From: Sisyra terminalis
Taxonomy: Eukaryota; Arthropoda; Insecta; Neuroptera; Sisyridae
Length of the DNA: 64,000 bases
Assembly (NCBI GenBank): GCA_958496175.1
Contig: OY292275.1
Span: forward strand, 51,537,701-51,601,700
Direction: 5' to 3'
The position numbers were made by a program, and so were the translations under genes. Of this stretch, positions 50,203-61,589 are shown one piece after another (within the stretch, counting starts at the first letter, position 1; each line of letters starts with the position of its first letter). The notes below the pieces were generated by a model that had not been told where the DNA came from, made no database searches, and worked only from the letters and a program-made list of their open reading frames with translations.

Positions 50203-52485
50203 TAATATCAAAACATAATGTAGGTGTTAATTTTTATTTTACTTGATGAAATTTAAGAAATATTCGTTTAAAAATTAAAAAAAAAATAATTAAATTTTAA
50301 ATGCCTAAAACGAGCTTCTAATGGCCAGACATTAAAATGACGTTAAAGCTTCAAAATCACATGAATGTTTCCTAAAAAAATAAAGGGAAAGGTTATTTAA
50401 ATCGTTTAAACATTATGTTAATGATTTTTATCATTTACAGTCTACATAAACTCTATTCTTAAGGATAAAATTAAATGTAATTTTTAGGATATAAAAAAAT
50501 GGTTTTCATGGCAAAAAATTGTGAAAAATTTCGAAAACTATTACTATTATTATAATGCTCTTATTATTTATTGGGAACTATTACTATTTCTATGGCAATC
50601 GTTTAATGATCTGTTTATATCTTGATTTCAATTCGCGTACTGTGACGTCACAGAAAATCTATAGGTGCATGCATCATTTTCAGACTCTTATTTGCTCATT
50701 AGAATTAAAACATTTTTTTCTGCCAAAATACAAGTTTTTCATACCAAAAAAATGTTTTTTTCCTCTTATAAATAATGACTTTTATTGGTTAAAAAAATGT
50801 ATAGTGAACCTTCGGACCCGTGGGTCAAAAACTGACCCACGCAAACTACAAAAAAATACGAACAAAATTAGGACTTCATAAACATTTTCCATTTCGGTTC
50901 TATTTAAATATTTGATATTTCTTGGGAAATTGAAAAGTTTGTGTTCTGAAATTCCACTGTCCAATTAATTGGCTATATGTTTTTAGTTTGCCTGAAGAAG
51001 TTGTAAAATATATCAAAAAAAATTATGTAAAATTTAAAAATTTTATAATAAATCATTTTATCCAAGTTCTAGAGAAATATCCAAAAAGGACTTTCAATGT
51101 CGACAAAAGAGATCAGAAGAAACCTCTAAAATGTGTAGTACTTTTTAAATTTTTTTATTATTTTTATTAATTTTTTAATTTATTAATGCTTTCGTAAATT
51201 TCCGTTACTATTTTACCGCTTAATTATTCCGCTAGATTTTCACTCCTTGAATTGTGTAGTTACTTATATAATAATAAAAATTATATGGTATTTAATAGTG
51301 TATAGTGTATTCCATATTTAACAGATACTATTTCCAATGATAACATTTTAAAGTGAGAAAATATTTTTTTTTAAATTTGTACAAAGTTTCAAAAAGATAC
51401 GTTTGCAAGTGTTGAAAGCATAATACAGAAAATAATTTTTTGAGATTAAGACTTGTTGATTACCATGCAGAATAATGGCTTAATTAATTTATAGGTGAAT
51501 TTTAATGAAAGTTAAATCAAAGAATTTTGAGACTATAGCTTTTGCAGCAAAATTTCTTTTCAGGAATTGATTTTCCTTTGCTTACGAATTAAAACTTTGT
51601 AAGTGATTTATTTCACAAAGTGACTTCTGCAATGAATAGAAAATTCGTAATATTAAAAGAGTACTTTATTTGACTAAGGTCAATCATCTTCACCAAATTT
51701 CATAGAGACTATAAAAATGGAACTAATACTTTACTCTAAACTTCAAATTAATAATATTTTTATCGAAATATTACTCAGACAGTTTATTCAAATGTAAAAT
51801 AATTTTTAAAGTATTTTTACTTTTCTGAAGTTATTTTTACATTTCTAATTAAGTGCAAATTTCAAATTAATATGCAAATCGTTATAGATATTAGATAAGA
51901 TGTTGAGAATATCTCAATAATTGTGGGAAGAATAGTCTGATGCTTATATTTTGTAACTTTTTATTACCACATATTAATTTTTGAATCTGCTTTTAAAATT
52001 TAATATTTTCTAATTATGATGTTTCAATTTAATAATCCTTTTCATAAGTGAAGGTTACCAATTGCACTTGGCATTCTTAAAATCAATCGAACTTCATTCG
52101 GAATTTTAATGCGCCAAAATGATAAATAATCTTCTCCAAAATATATCGAATGCCTTCAAAATTCATTAACAACTTCTTAACTTGGAATTAGTTCATTAAT
52201 GAAACGTTTTATGAATAAGAAACGATTATGTAATTTCAAAGAATAGCTCTAACTAAAGTTACCGGGAAATTTCAATGAAAGGAGCATTATATGGTTAACA
52301 ATTGTTTTTATAAATTTGCCAAATTATAATTAATTGCTACATCCTTGAAGTTTTGGAGACAATATTGTTCGAACATTTTCTGCTTGTATAATTAAAATAA
52401 AACTAATTAGTTCATTTAACATTAATAGAGTTAAATTTTAACTTAATACTATTTTAAAGATTTGATGTTACTTATGGATCTTTCG
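50203..52485. other. Intergenic DNA, no gene seen
   Basis: A small hairpin GTGGGTC..GACCCAC sits at about 50820-50842. A decayed CCTGAAGAAGTTGT motif lies at 50991. No coding sequence recognised. Confidence 0.4.
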
Positions 52486-52487
52486 TA

Positions 52488-53455
52488 TGTATAGTTATTA
52501 AGGTGTCCGTTATTTCCCAAATTGATTTTTTACAGTGATCGCCCCCTAAATTCTTAGTTTATAATATAAAAAAATTATCCAATACAATTAAGCTCTTAAT
52601 TTCTTGATTAAACCGTGCCGGTATCATGTTACTTTTACCATTTAAATAACATGGGATTATTTGACTTTTTACTTTTAATTTTTTTTCTCAGAAACAAATG
52701 AATGAAAAGATTTATGATTAAATTATTCTGACGTAAAATTTAACGCTCTACAAAAAAGGTTTCTTATAAATTTTCAATTAAATCACTCCAACAAAAGTTA
52801 TTCAACATTTAACTTGAATTAATTTGTATTTTGTGATTCCACTCTATATTCACTTCGTAGGTACAAAATATTGATTGAAGTTCGAAAATTTATCCTGGAT
52901 AAATTGAATTTCATGACTATAACCAATTCAGATCTTATGTCACCTGTTTTAATTGTCAAAATATGATTTTTTTGTTTAATTTTCAATTCAAGCCATACAA
53001 TTAACACAAATAATCACTGGCACTTTAATGATAATAATTTTTATCTTCTCTTCCAATGATTTTATAGTTGAAAAAAGTAAAAATTAGCAAAAAGTTGAAA
53101 ATATTGCAAGATTTATATTAGGCACAATTTAAATGTTGAATAACTTTTAATGGAGTGCTTTAATCGAAAATTCATAAGAGACGTTTTTTGTAGAACGTTA
53201 AATTTTACGTCAGAATAATTTAACCTTAAATCTTTTCATTCATTTGTTTCTGAGAAAAAAAAATTAAAAGTAAAAAGTCAAATAATCCCATGTTATTTAA
53301 ATGGTAAAAGTAACATGATTCCGGCACGGTTTAATCAAGAAATTAAGAGCTTAATTGTATTGGATAATTTTTTTATATTATAAACTAAAAATTCAGGGGG
53401 CGATCACTGTAAAAAAATCAATTTGGGAAATAACGGACATCCTAATAGTTATACT
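52488..53455. mobile_element. Large foldback element with arms of about 320 bp
   Basis: Left arm about 52488-52811 and right arm about 53132-53455 are close reverse complements. Ends read GTGTCCGTTATTTCCCAAAT and ATTTGGGAAATAACGGACAT. Shared internal words include CAGTGATCGCCCCCT, CCGTGCCGG and AAATTTTACGTCAGAATAAT in opposite orientations. A spacer of about 320 bp lies between the arms. Non-coding; superfamily not assigned. Confidence 0.85.
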
Positions 53456-55202
53456 TCTTCTTTAAAATGTGAAAATTAGTATTTAGTTCTAAAATTTTTT
53501 ACGTCATTTGTAAAGGGTTTTATTTTATCCTGTGCCAAATCTTCATAAAGTCCTACGTTGCCTTTTTTATTTAAGGTCTTTTTTTTTAGCAAGTATTAAC
53601 AATACTAGAAATTATTACACTTAAAATGCCTTTAAAAACTTTAATGACTTCTAATACATTTTTCATAGGGATAATAATAGTATATGTAATGCATTTTTGA
53701 GTGAAATAGATTAGTTTAAGAATTAATTTAGTTTAGTAGAATTTTTTCTTTAAGTGCATTATGTATTATGTACTTAACATAGTACATTGTACTTAACATG
53801 TATTTAACATTATATATAATACTTGACTTGGCCTATGTTTTATTTTTAGTTTGTTACCAATTGTTCAACGATTATTTTCAAACAATTCTATTACATGAAT
53901 TAACAAAAACCCTGAAATACTTCGTTAAAATCAATCAATTACTATTCAAAACCAGGTTTACTGTTTTATTTAAAAACAATATGTTATTACTTACGGAGTG
54001 TAATGGAACCCTGACATATTCGTGCTACTCTAATAATATATGCATTTTAAATTTGCATTTGAAAAATAATTTTGTCTATATTTAATAATATTTTCAACAT
54101 TGTCGTGATTTTGAGAAGGTTTAATTTAAAATGCAATAGTTATGAAACACCAATGTAAGAGTAAAAGTCATTCTTTTTTTGAAATAAGGAAAAAATCTTA
54201 GTATTCAATGTTAATAAACTGGGTATACTATTTAAAGTGATTATTATGTAAATTAATTTTATCTTTTGCAGACATATAATAGTGGTTTTAAGCAACGAAA
54301 TATTTTCTTATTCATGTTTATAAATTTTCAAAAAAAATAATACATGCCTTAACACAAAAGAGGTTGTACTTTTGTAGTTTACATTTGGATAGATTCTAAA
54401 ACGTTTATAATTAATTTAAATAAATAATTAAAACTAGGTAAAAAAATTATAAGTTTATGGAAAAAAATTAATGAATTTTAACCAAATTAATAAAATGAAT
54501 CCCTTTATTTTAAAATGTTCCTTAAATTATATCAAATTTACTTCTGAGTTTATCGAGTAAGATTGTCTTTATTTTTTCAATACTATGATCCCAAATTACG
54601 TTTTTAAATTATGCACATATTATTGATACCTCTCAATGATACATCATTGAAACAATTGTGCAAGTTTAAATGGTAAATTTATATTGCCTCTTTACTTTGA
54701 AAATGACCTCAAGAATTCATGATCATCAGTGAAAGTTTATTATATCAGCAAAGATAATCAAAATATGGACAGTAAACTTTGAACTCAATATTTTATCAGT
54801 AAAAAGTGTTTTATAAAATATTTCTTCTTACAAGATCATGCTTTTAACAAACTATTTACATTATATACTTTTAAGAGTGTTTAAGTACCTCATTATTGAT
54901 TAAGTAACATAAAACTATATTATAAGTTTTAGAGGTTTATGACAAATTTAAATGATTATTCAACAAGTAACCAAAATTTGCAAAGTTTTGTCATATAATG
55001 ATTGATTGGGTACCTACTTCTTTCTTCAATTTAATGATTAACTACTTAAGTAATTTTATCATTAGCATTGATGTATGCTTTACTATGGCTTAATGAGATC
55101 AATGTCTAAGTTTATATAATTACTGAACTAGATTTATTTTAATATTAAGTCAATAATACAAAATATAGTACCTTTTTATACAATATAATACAGGCACTCC
55201 AA

Positions 55203-55205
<3 letters not shown>
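53456..55205. other. Intergenic DNA, no gene seen
   Basis: A 95-codon frame at 53798-54085 has no recognised domain and the composition of random A+T-rich DNA. Nothing else of note. Confidence 0.4.

Positions 55206-55275
<70 letters not shown>
55206..55275. repeat. (AT)n microsatellite, about 34 units
   Basis: An uninterrupted run of alternating A and T of about 70 bp, seen directly. It abuts the 3' end of the non-LTR element on the minus strand. Confidence 0.95.
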
Positions 55276-55279
<4 letters not shown>

Positions 55280-55280
55280 C

Positions 55281-57400
55281 TTATCTCACTACAAATCCAT
55301 AACAATAATAACATTTTTTCATTCCAGTGGTAAAAGAAGTTTTACTTGAATTTAAAGAAATAATATTTAATTCTCTTCTTCTTTTTCCTCTATTTATTAA
55401 GACTATGTCTTGTTTGGTACTTCTTATAATACCTGTTGGAATAATGATGCTCAACTGGAGCATCTGGAGGTGTAGGTTTTTCCAATGATCTTCTAATGTC
55501 AGGTTGTTGGGTGTTAGCCCATTTTGCTTACGGTCTGGACTCATTTTTCCCCATGGATTCTCCATTACCGTTGCTTCGATTTAGTCCATCTTACAATATA
55601 TTTTTTATTCTTTTTTCGATAAAGTCCCTTCGTATCCTATCTCTTAGAGTTATGCCTTTAATTAACGTTCCATAGTATCTTCATTTCCATTGTTCTGAGC
55701 ATTCTTTTAGGAGTTGAATTATCTCTTAGCTTTTGCCTTAGCTCCGGTAGATAATATTGGTCTGAAAAAGTTTTCTAAATCCCTTAACTATTATTTAACA
55801 ATATAACTTTGTTTTCCTTAATTGGATTATGTAGATAATCTCCAGCTCGTGTGGTTTTATTAACCTCCGGGTGAACTTTATCTTTTGAGTTTCTAGAACT
55901 AGAGAATTCGTCATCACCTGTTGAATGAAGTTTGTTTGTTGAATATTTCTGAAATCATTTTGAATTTATGTAACAGCCGCTGTAGATGGTCTTCATTTTT
56001 TTGGTTACCAGAACTGCATTGTCTACATCAGCGTTTTCCAAATTGGGAGATAAATCTCCCTAGAGAACCGTGGACCCGTCTAAGGAGAGTCGGGAATATT
56101 AGTCAGGACTTTGACTTTTTGAGCGAAGTGATTTGATAAACTTTGTACTAATAAGGAAACACATACATCTCATTAACCTCCAATAATAAAATATTAACTT
56201 TTAAATTATTCGTTTTTTCTTCTGTATAAGAGTTTATCTTAATAATTTTTTAACACTAAACGTTTTTGTGATTAAAGAATTTTATAAAATGGAAGAAAGG
56301 AGCCGTATGATCAAATATTTTTACGGGAGCCGTGGTAAAATAAACTTTTGAAACCACTGATCTATAAAATAATATAAATAAAGTCTGGTCTATATAAAAG
56401 AGAATTCTCAAAAAGCTCTATGTCTCATTTTGTAATACCATTAGTTTCTTTTGCGCTATTAATTATTGTATTCATTAAGATCTTAAAAAGAGTCGGAATT
56501 AAATTGTATCTTTGTCCGATACTAAGTGTTTTAACTTCGTCAGTAAGATCACTTTCCATCTTTGCAGTGTTTTTTTGCCAATGGTTAGTTCTCTAACTAG
56601 TCTTAGGTATATAGCCTCAACATTATTCTAGTTTATCAATCACACTTTGGAGGCGTACCTCATTAAACGAATTCATTAAATCAATAAAGCAAGAAAACAT
56701 GGATTCATTAAATGTTATTAATTTTTCTATTGGTTTTCTCAGGGATTTGAATTTATTTATAATTTCTGGATTTAAGATTTTAGTGAGTAGTTTAAGCACT
56801 GAGCTTAATAGAGTTATTCCTCTGTAATTGATAGGATCATTTCTTGAGTTCCTTTTCAATAACGGTATGGTTATACCTACTTCTTTTCCATTCCTATGAT
56901 TTAAGTCCTGTACCAAGTATAATTTGAAATACTTTTGTTACGTCGTTTTCTAATTCTGGACCACCTTCAGATATTCATTAGGAATATTATCTACGCCAGA
57001 AATTTTTCGATATTTTAGTCAACTTATTGTATATCTCCGTTTGTAATGTTCTCACTGTCGATATTAATGCCAAGTGGGTTTTCGGAGTTTGGTATAAATT
57101 GTTAAATTTATTATCAACCCATTCTTTTACCTTAACAGTATCAGGACTTCTGCATTTACCAGTCTTCTTCTACTCCGTAATATATTCCATACCTTCTTCG
57201 GGGCGCCATATAAATCGTTCTCAATACCAGATGAAACTTTTTTTCAATACTCTTTGATTACATAATTTCTTCCGATTCTAGTCTCTTTATACTTTTGGTT
57301 TTGGTTGTTAACATATTTTTTGTACATATACCTCTTTCTTTTCTGCTGCAAAAATTATGACTTCGTTTGTAAGCCAGGATTTGTTTCTTCTTCCATTAAC
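55281..57400 (-). pseudogene. Second non-LTR retrotransposon fragment, with nested insertion
   Basis: On the minus strand, about 57395-57330 gives RRNKSWLTNEVIIFAAEKKE, the linker before the RT domain in LINE polyproteins. From about 56880 it reads GITIPLLKRNSRNDPINYRG then ITLLSSVLKLLTKIL, the early RT blocks of a different LINE lineage (NYRGI rather than NYRPI). The frame at 55565-55281 may be its C-terminal remnant. Frameshifts, deletions of the YADD region and a nested hAT-like element (56029-56359) show it is dead. Confidence 0.7.
56029..56359. mobile_element. hAT-type short element nested in the LINE remnant
   Basis: Left end CAGCGTTTTCCAAA and right end TTTTGAAACCACTG form an imperfect hAT-style inverted repeat. 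GAACCGTGG near the left end and GGGAGCCGTGG near the right end are further family-like words. Flanking 8-mers GTCTACAT and ATCTATAA are only roughly alike. Confidence 0.55.
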
Positions 57401-58230
57401 TTTAAAATATAATAAATAAATAGTCACAAATCAATAAATTTTCTATCTAAACAACCGTCCCTTTTTCTGTTCATCCACAAAATCGATAACTTCTATAGTA
57501 ATTGCAAATGTGCAATAGGCAAAATTAATTTTACAATAAATTGAAAACCAAAAATCTAAGCAAAATTTAAAATAATCGTATTTGGGGGAGATTTCAAATA
57601 GGTCTTTAAAGTACTCAATAATCAATAAAAAAGCATTGATAAAGAGCTTTGTAAGAAAATAAAAATAAGCCTATTTGCTTACAAAATAAAAAAAAATGCA
57701 ATGATAAAAATTATTGTTAGCTTGATAGCTTGATAAAGGGATGAATACAATTTTTATAGCGTCAATAATAATTGTACATTAATCAAAAAAACAATTAGCT
57801 ACTCAACTATAGATAATATCCTTAATTTTTTGGGGTGTTTTTGCTATGTTGGCATTAAATTTTTACCTTTTTGGTGAAAATTAAGCATAAACTACTATTC
57901 TTAGCAACTACTATTGCATCCTCCTAAAAAAAATTCTTGGCAACAAAAGTTTAATTAGTTAGATTTTTGATGATTAAATTTTTAAGACGTATTGTATTAT
58001 GGAATTGTGACTTCCAAGACATTAAGATTGACTCTCTTTCCAGTGATCGCATATTGATGCAACATAAATTGATAAAAATTGAAAGGAATAATCATGAAAT
58101 TCGTGCATTTTCAAGAAAAAAGTTGTTATGCATTTGAGTTCGTGTTATATAGTAACATATTTGCCATTTTTTTAACAAAATTTACACGATCTCGGTTTTC
58201 AATTACTCAAACAGAAATTTTATGTTCTTA
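57400..58230. other. Intergenic DNA, no gene seen
   Basis: No recognisable coding sequence or repeat boundary. Confidence 0.4.
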
Positions 58231-58233
58231 TCC

Positions 58234-58451
58234 AGGGGTGATCAACCTTAATGATCCTGCAGGCTACGTGGGTCACCCATATCAGTTTGAAATTCACTTA
58301 AGACATTTTTAATATATTGATTTTCACCACTTTGGTCATTATAATTATAAAATTAAGATATTTTGTGAAAGTGTGGTGAATCTCGTGGGTCGGAAAATTA
58401 GTTAATCCGTGCCTCATACAGTCCGTAAACCACAGATTGGTCACCTCTGGT
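58234..58451. mobile_element. Short non-autonomous hAT-like element
   Basis: Left end CAGGGGTGATCAACCTTAAT and right end CCACAGATTGGTCACCTCTG are imperfect inverted repeats. The interior (TTTTCACCACTTTGGTCAT) resembles, in inverted sense, the element at 1712-1946, so both belong to one family. Non-coding. Confidence 0.6.
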
Positions 58452-58773
58452 CTAAACAATTCTATTTGATAAGCAACAATTATTTTTGATTTATAATTAT
58501 TTGCTATATAATTTCTTTATATAGTTTGATGCATATAATCTTTTTGATATCTGGTATAGAACATTTTTGCTATTGCAGAATACTTAAATGTATCTATTTG
58601 CCACTATAATTTTTGTCTAATTTTGGTATTAAATAAATTGCAACAATTTTATACATAAATGTTTATATATATTAAAAAGGGTTTTTATTAAAAATAAAAG
58701 TATCCATAGTACATTTTAAGTTGCCAAAACTGTGTAAATTTAAATCTAAATAGGATTTTACTGGTTCTAGTCG

Positions 58774-60528
58774 TTAAAGAAAAGAGTTCTTACTAACAGA
58801 TCGAGTTTCTTGAGTAATGCAACATCTGGTATCACCAATACCACCAGTAGTTTTTGGACAATAAGGCGGATGTTCATTAACTAAACAATAAGATCCAAAC
58901 GCTCTGAAATAATGTAAATAAAAACAATTAGTACCAATATCAAAAAACCGCCAAAAATCTTAAACAAAATTGCTTTTATATGAAACTGTTAAATTATATA
59001 TATTTTTTTAAATAAATTGTATGCATATTACCCTGTAGGTGTATATTGACCCATTAAAATTGGAGCTCCAAAACGAGTTCCAGGTCGAGGACCCACTGGA
59101 CATCTTCGCGTGCATGGTTCAGCCATTCGGGCCAAATCACCGTTTATACTTTCTGCCATATAACAAATTGACCACACATGACTGCACAAAGGCTCATCTA
59201 TCAAAAAATATATATATATATTTCATGTAAATAAATTCATTTTTGGGGACAACAGGTTTTGGACAACTTCTTACTTGAAGTATTTTCACAAAACGGTTGA
59301 ACTTTTCCTCCATTTACACAAAAATCTACATGGCCCAAACGTCCCATTTCGCCATAATGGCCAGCATTGGTATGGATGACTTGTACAACTCGAGCATGGC
59401 CACTATTTAAACGATTTAAATTTGTCACCAGTGGTCGAGCCGGATCTAAACCTTAAAGTCAACAAACCAAAAATGATTTCCAAATTTAAATTTTTCAAAA
59501 ATTGGATATATTTAACATTTTTGTTAGTAGTTAGGATCCTCAAAAAGATTTTCTCATTGTTATTGGAATATTATTTTGCAATAGATATTCAATTTGTAGA
59601 CGTTACTGTTTGACTAGTTGCCTACTTTATAAAAGAAAGTTCTGATATTTTCGTAAGTTCTCATAAAGTTTATGATAGTTAAGAGATTTCAGAGGTCATG
59701 CAATACAAGAAACTTTTTGCTTTGATTTTATAAGAATATCTTACCAATTATTCTGTGAACCCTAAAAAGTAAATAATTGGACATAATTCCGCAAATATGA
59801 GCTCCCAAAGAATGACCCACACAAGTCGTTCTATCCATAGGAACTCCATGATTACGTAAATATGTCACAAAATCCGCGACACATTTCGACACTGGTCTAA
59901 CATTATGAACAGATGCTGGATAGCAAGGTGGTTGACTTAAAGCTCCCCAATCAATCATAAAAACATTGAAGTTCCCATTTTTTATGTATGCTTAAAAAGT
60001 TGACTTCTTTAACCAAAAGTATACCAACAAATTTTCAAAGAAAATAGTTTACCATCTCTTAAAACAATTATTGGCAATGTATCATCTCCTCCAGCATATC
60101 CATGAATTATCATAACATTTTCATGATTCGGATTCCAACCACTATTCCGTAACCAATCAGTTTCCGTTACATCCACAATTTTCTTCTCTGTTGGCCGATC
60201 GCTTGTGTACAAATGAAAACGGATATCCGGATCGGGACAAGAGTCTTTGTCATTTCCTTTGCGCCAAATACAGTCATCTCTGGTATTATTTGAAATCGAT
60301 GTATTCCCCAAAAACAGCGCTTCTTTAATCGGGTGAGCAGCCAATAAACCCGCTAAAACAAGTAAATTATAAAATGAAAATAATATTTAGCATGAAATTT
60401 AGAAATTTTTTTGTTATAACATTAGAAAATAAAATATAAAGGTAATTACGGTTTGCAGTAGAGAAACATAATTGTAATCCAGAAATAAAAAAGATAAAAA
60501 CCATACACACTTTCAAGTTCAAGACCAT
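58774..60528 (-). CDS. Pancreatic-type lipase C
   Basis: Predicted 365 aa from six minus-strand exons: 60528-60450, 60352-60053, 59990-59745, 59451-59275, 59197-59032, 58903-58774. All junctions are GT/AG with phases 1,1,1,1,2. The start has an in-frame TAG three codons before it. Features: signal peptide MVLNLKVCMVFIFFISGLQL, oxyanion HGYAGG, GHSLG with Ser187, GLDPA with Asp211, C-S-H with His274, so the triad is intact. The lid between the cysteines of PFCENTSNEPLC is 8 residues. The C-terminus departs from lipases A and B: the usual RGxYYxxTN..PFAxG block is replaced by a cysteine-rich stretch (GSYCLVNEHPPYC and TRCC). Likely secreted and disulfide-rich; substrate unknown. A minus-strand AATAAA lies at 58689-58684. 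Confidence 0.9.
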
Positions 60529-61080
60529 TTTTGCAACTACTCGGTGAAAAACCTGTTATAATAAACGGATATTTAAAATTATTTATTCCCCATTATACTG
60601 TTGAGTCGTTGGTTAGTACTATGTATAGGTACCAATATTAATATGAGAAACATGTTGCTGAATGTATCGTGCTAGAAAGAAAATACATTTAACAAACAGC
60701 GGTCTTAAAAATGTTTTTTAAATGATTTCTCAATATAAATAAAAGATCAATATCTATTTTATATTTACGACACTCACATTAATTCCAATTTTTTTTTTTA
60801 CTACCAATCAATGTTTTTTACCTTAGCTGTTGCATAAAGTACCTACTTTATTTCTTTCAATTATTTTAGTTAAGATAAAGGTAATAAGTTTTATAAACAT
60901 TGTTTTAATGGATTTTATGTTCCCAAACTTTATCTAAAACAATATTATAAAATTGTGACCTAACTTTTTCTTTTCATAGTAGCAATTTCTTTAAGTGTTG
61001 AACTATGATTAATAAATTGTTTTCTATTTTTGATATTAAAATTGAAAGATTAAGCTTCAATATTGAAAATGAATATTGAA
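60529..61080. other. Region upstream of lipase C
   Basis: Should contain the lipase C promoter on the minus strand. No TATA box or other element could be assigned. No gene seen. Confidence 0.4.
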
Positions 61081-61086
61081 AATTTG

Positions 61087-61308
61087 GCTCAAGTGTACTT
61101 TAGCACCCCCATAATCTGGCAACGTTACATTTTCGACTTTGTTTTTAATTTAATTCGCGATATTTTTGTTAATTCAATTCTAGTATGGTATAATTCCGTT
61201 TTTTGTGGCTAAATTTTCATTATGAACCGTTTTAATCGCGAATTAAATTAAAAACAAAGTCGAAAATGCAACGTTGCAGATTTTGGGTGTGCTAAAGTAC
61301 ACTTGAGC
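61087..61308. mobile_element. Short inverted-repeat element (222 bp)
   Basis: Left end GCTCAAGTGTACTTTAGCAC and right end GTGCTAAAGTACACTTGAGC are perfect 20-bp inverted repeats, and pairing continues inward through CATTTTCGACTTTG and TAATTCGCGA. Non-coding. Part of the interior resembles the 31.05-31.25 and 31.64-31.72 kb duplicated segments (ATTCGCGAATAAATCG then TAATGGAAATTTAG). Confidence 0.85.
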
Positions 61309-61589
61309 AGAAAATTTATATTGAAATTATCATCCATAGTTGTCATATGAAATTTTTTAGAATATCAGGAATTTGAACAGGGTCGCTATGAACGCAGAGT
61401 ATCAATTCCGGCGGAATATATAATCTGCGTTAATAGCAATTCTGTCCAAATTTCTGATATTCTAAAAAAATTAATATTGAAAATGTTTGTTTTGGGTCTG
61501 TGGTTCGTAATTTGATACCATTTGACTTATGTGGAACAATGAAATATTACAGTTATAACCAAAATTTTTAGGCTTACAATATGTACTTA

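Noticed and set aside
55206..55275. An origin or regulatory role for the AT run
   Set aside because: A plain dinucleotide microsatellite explains it.
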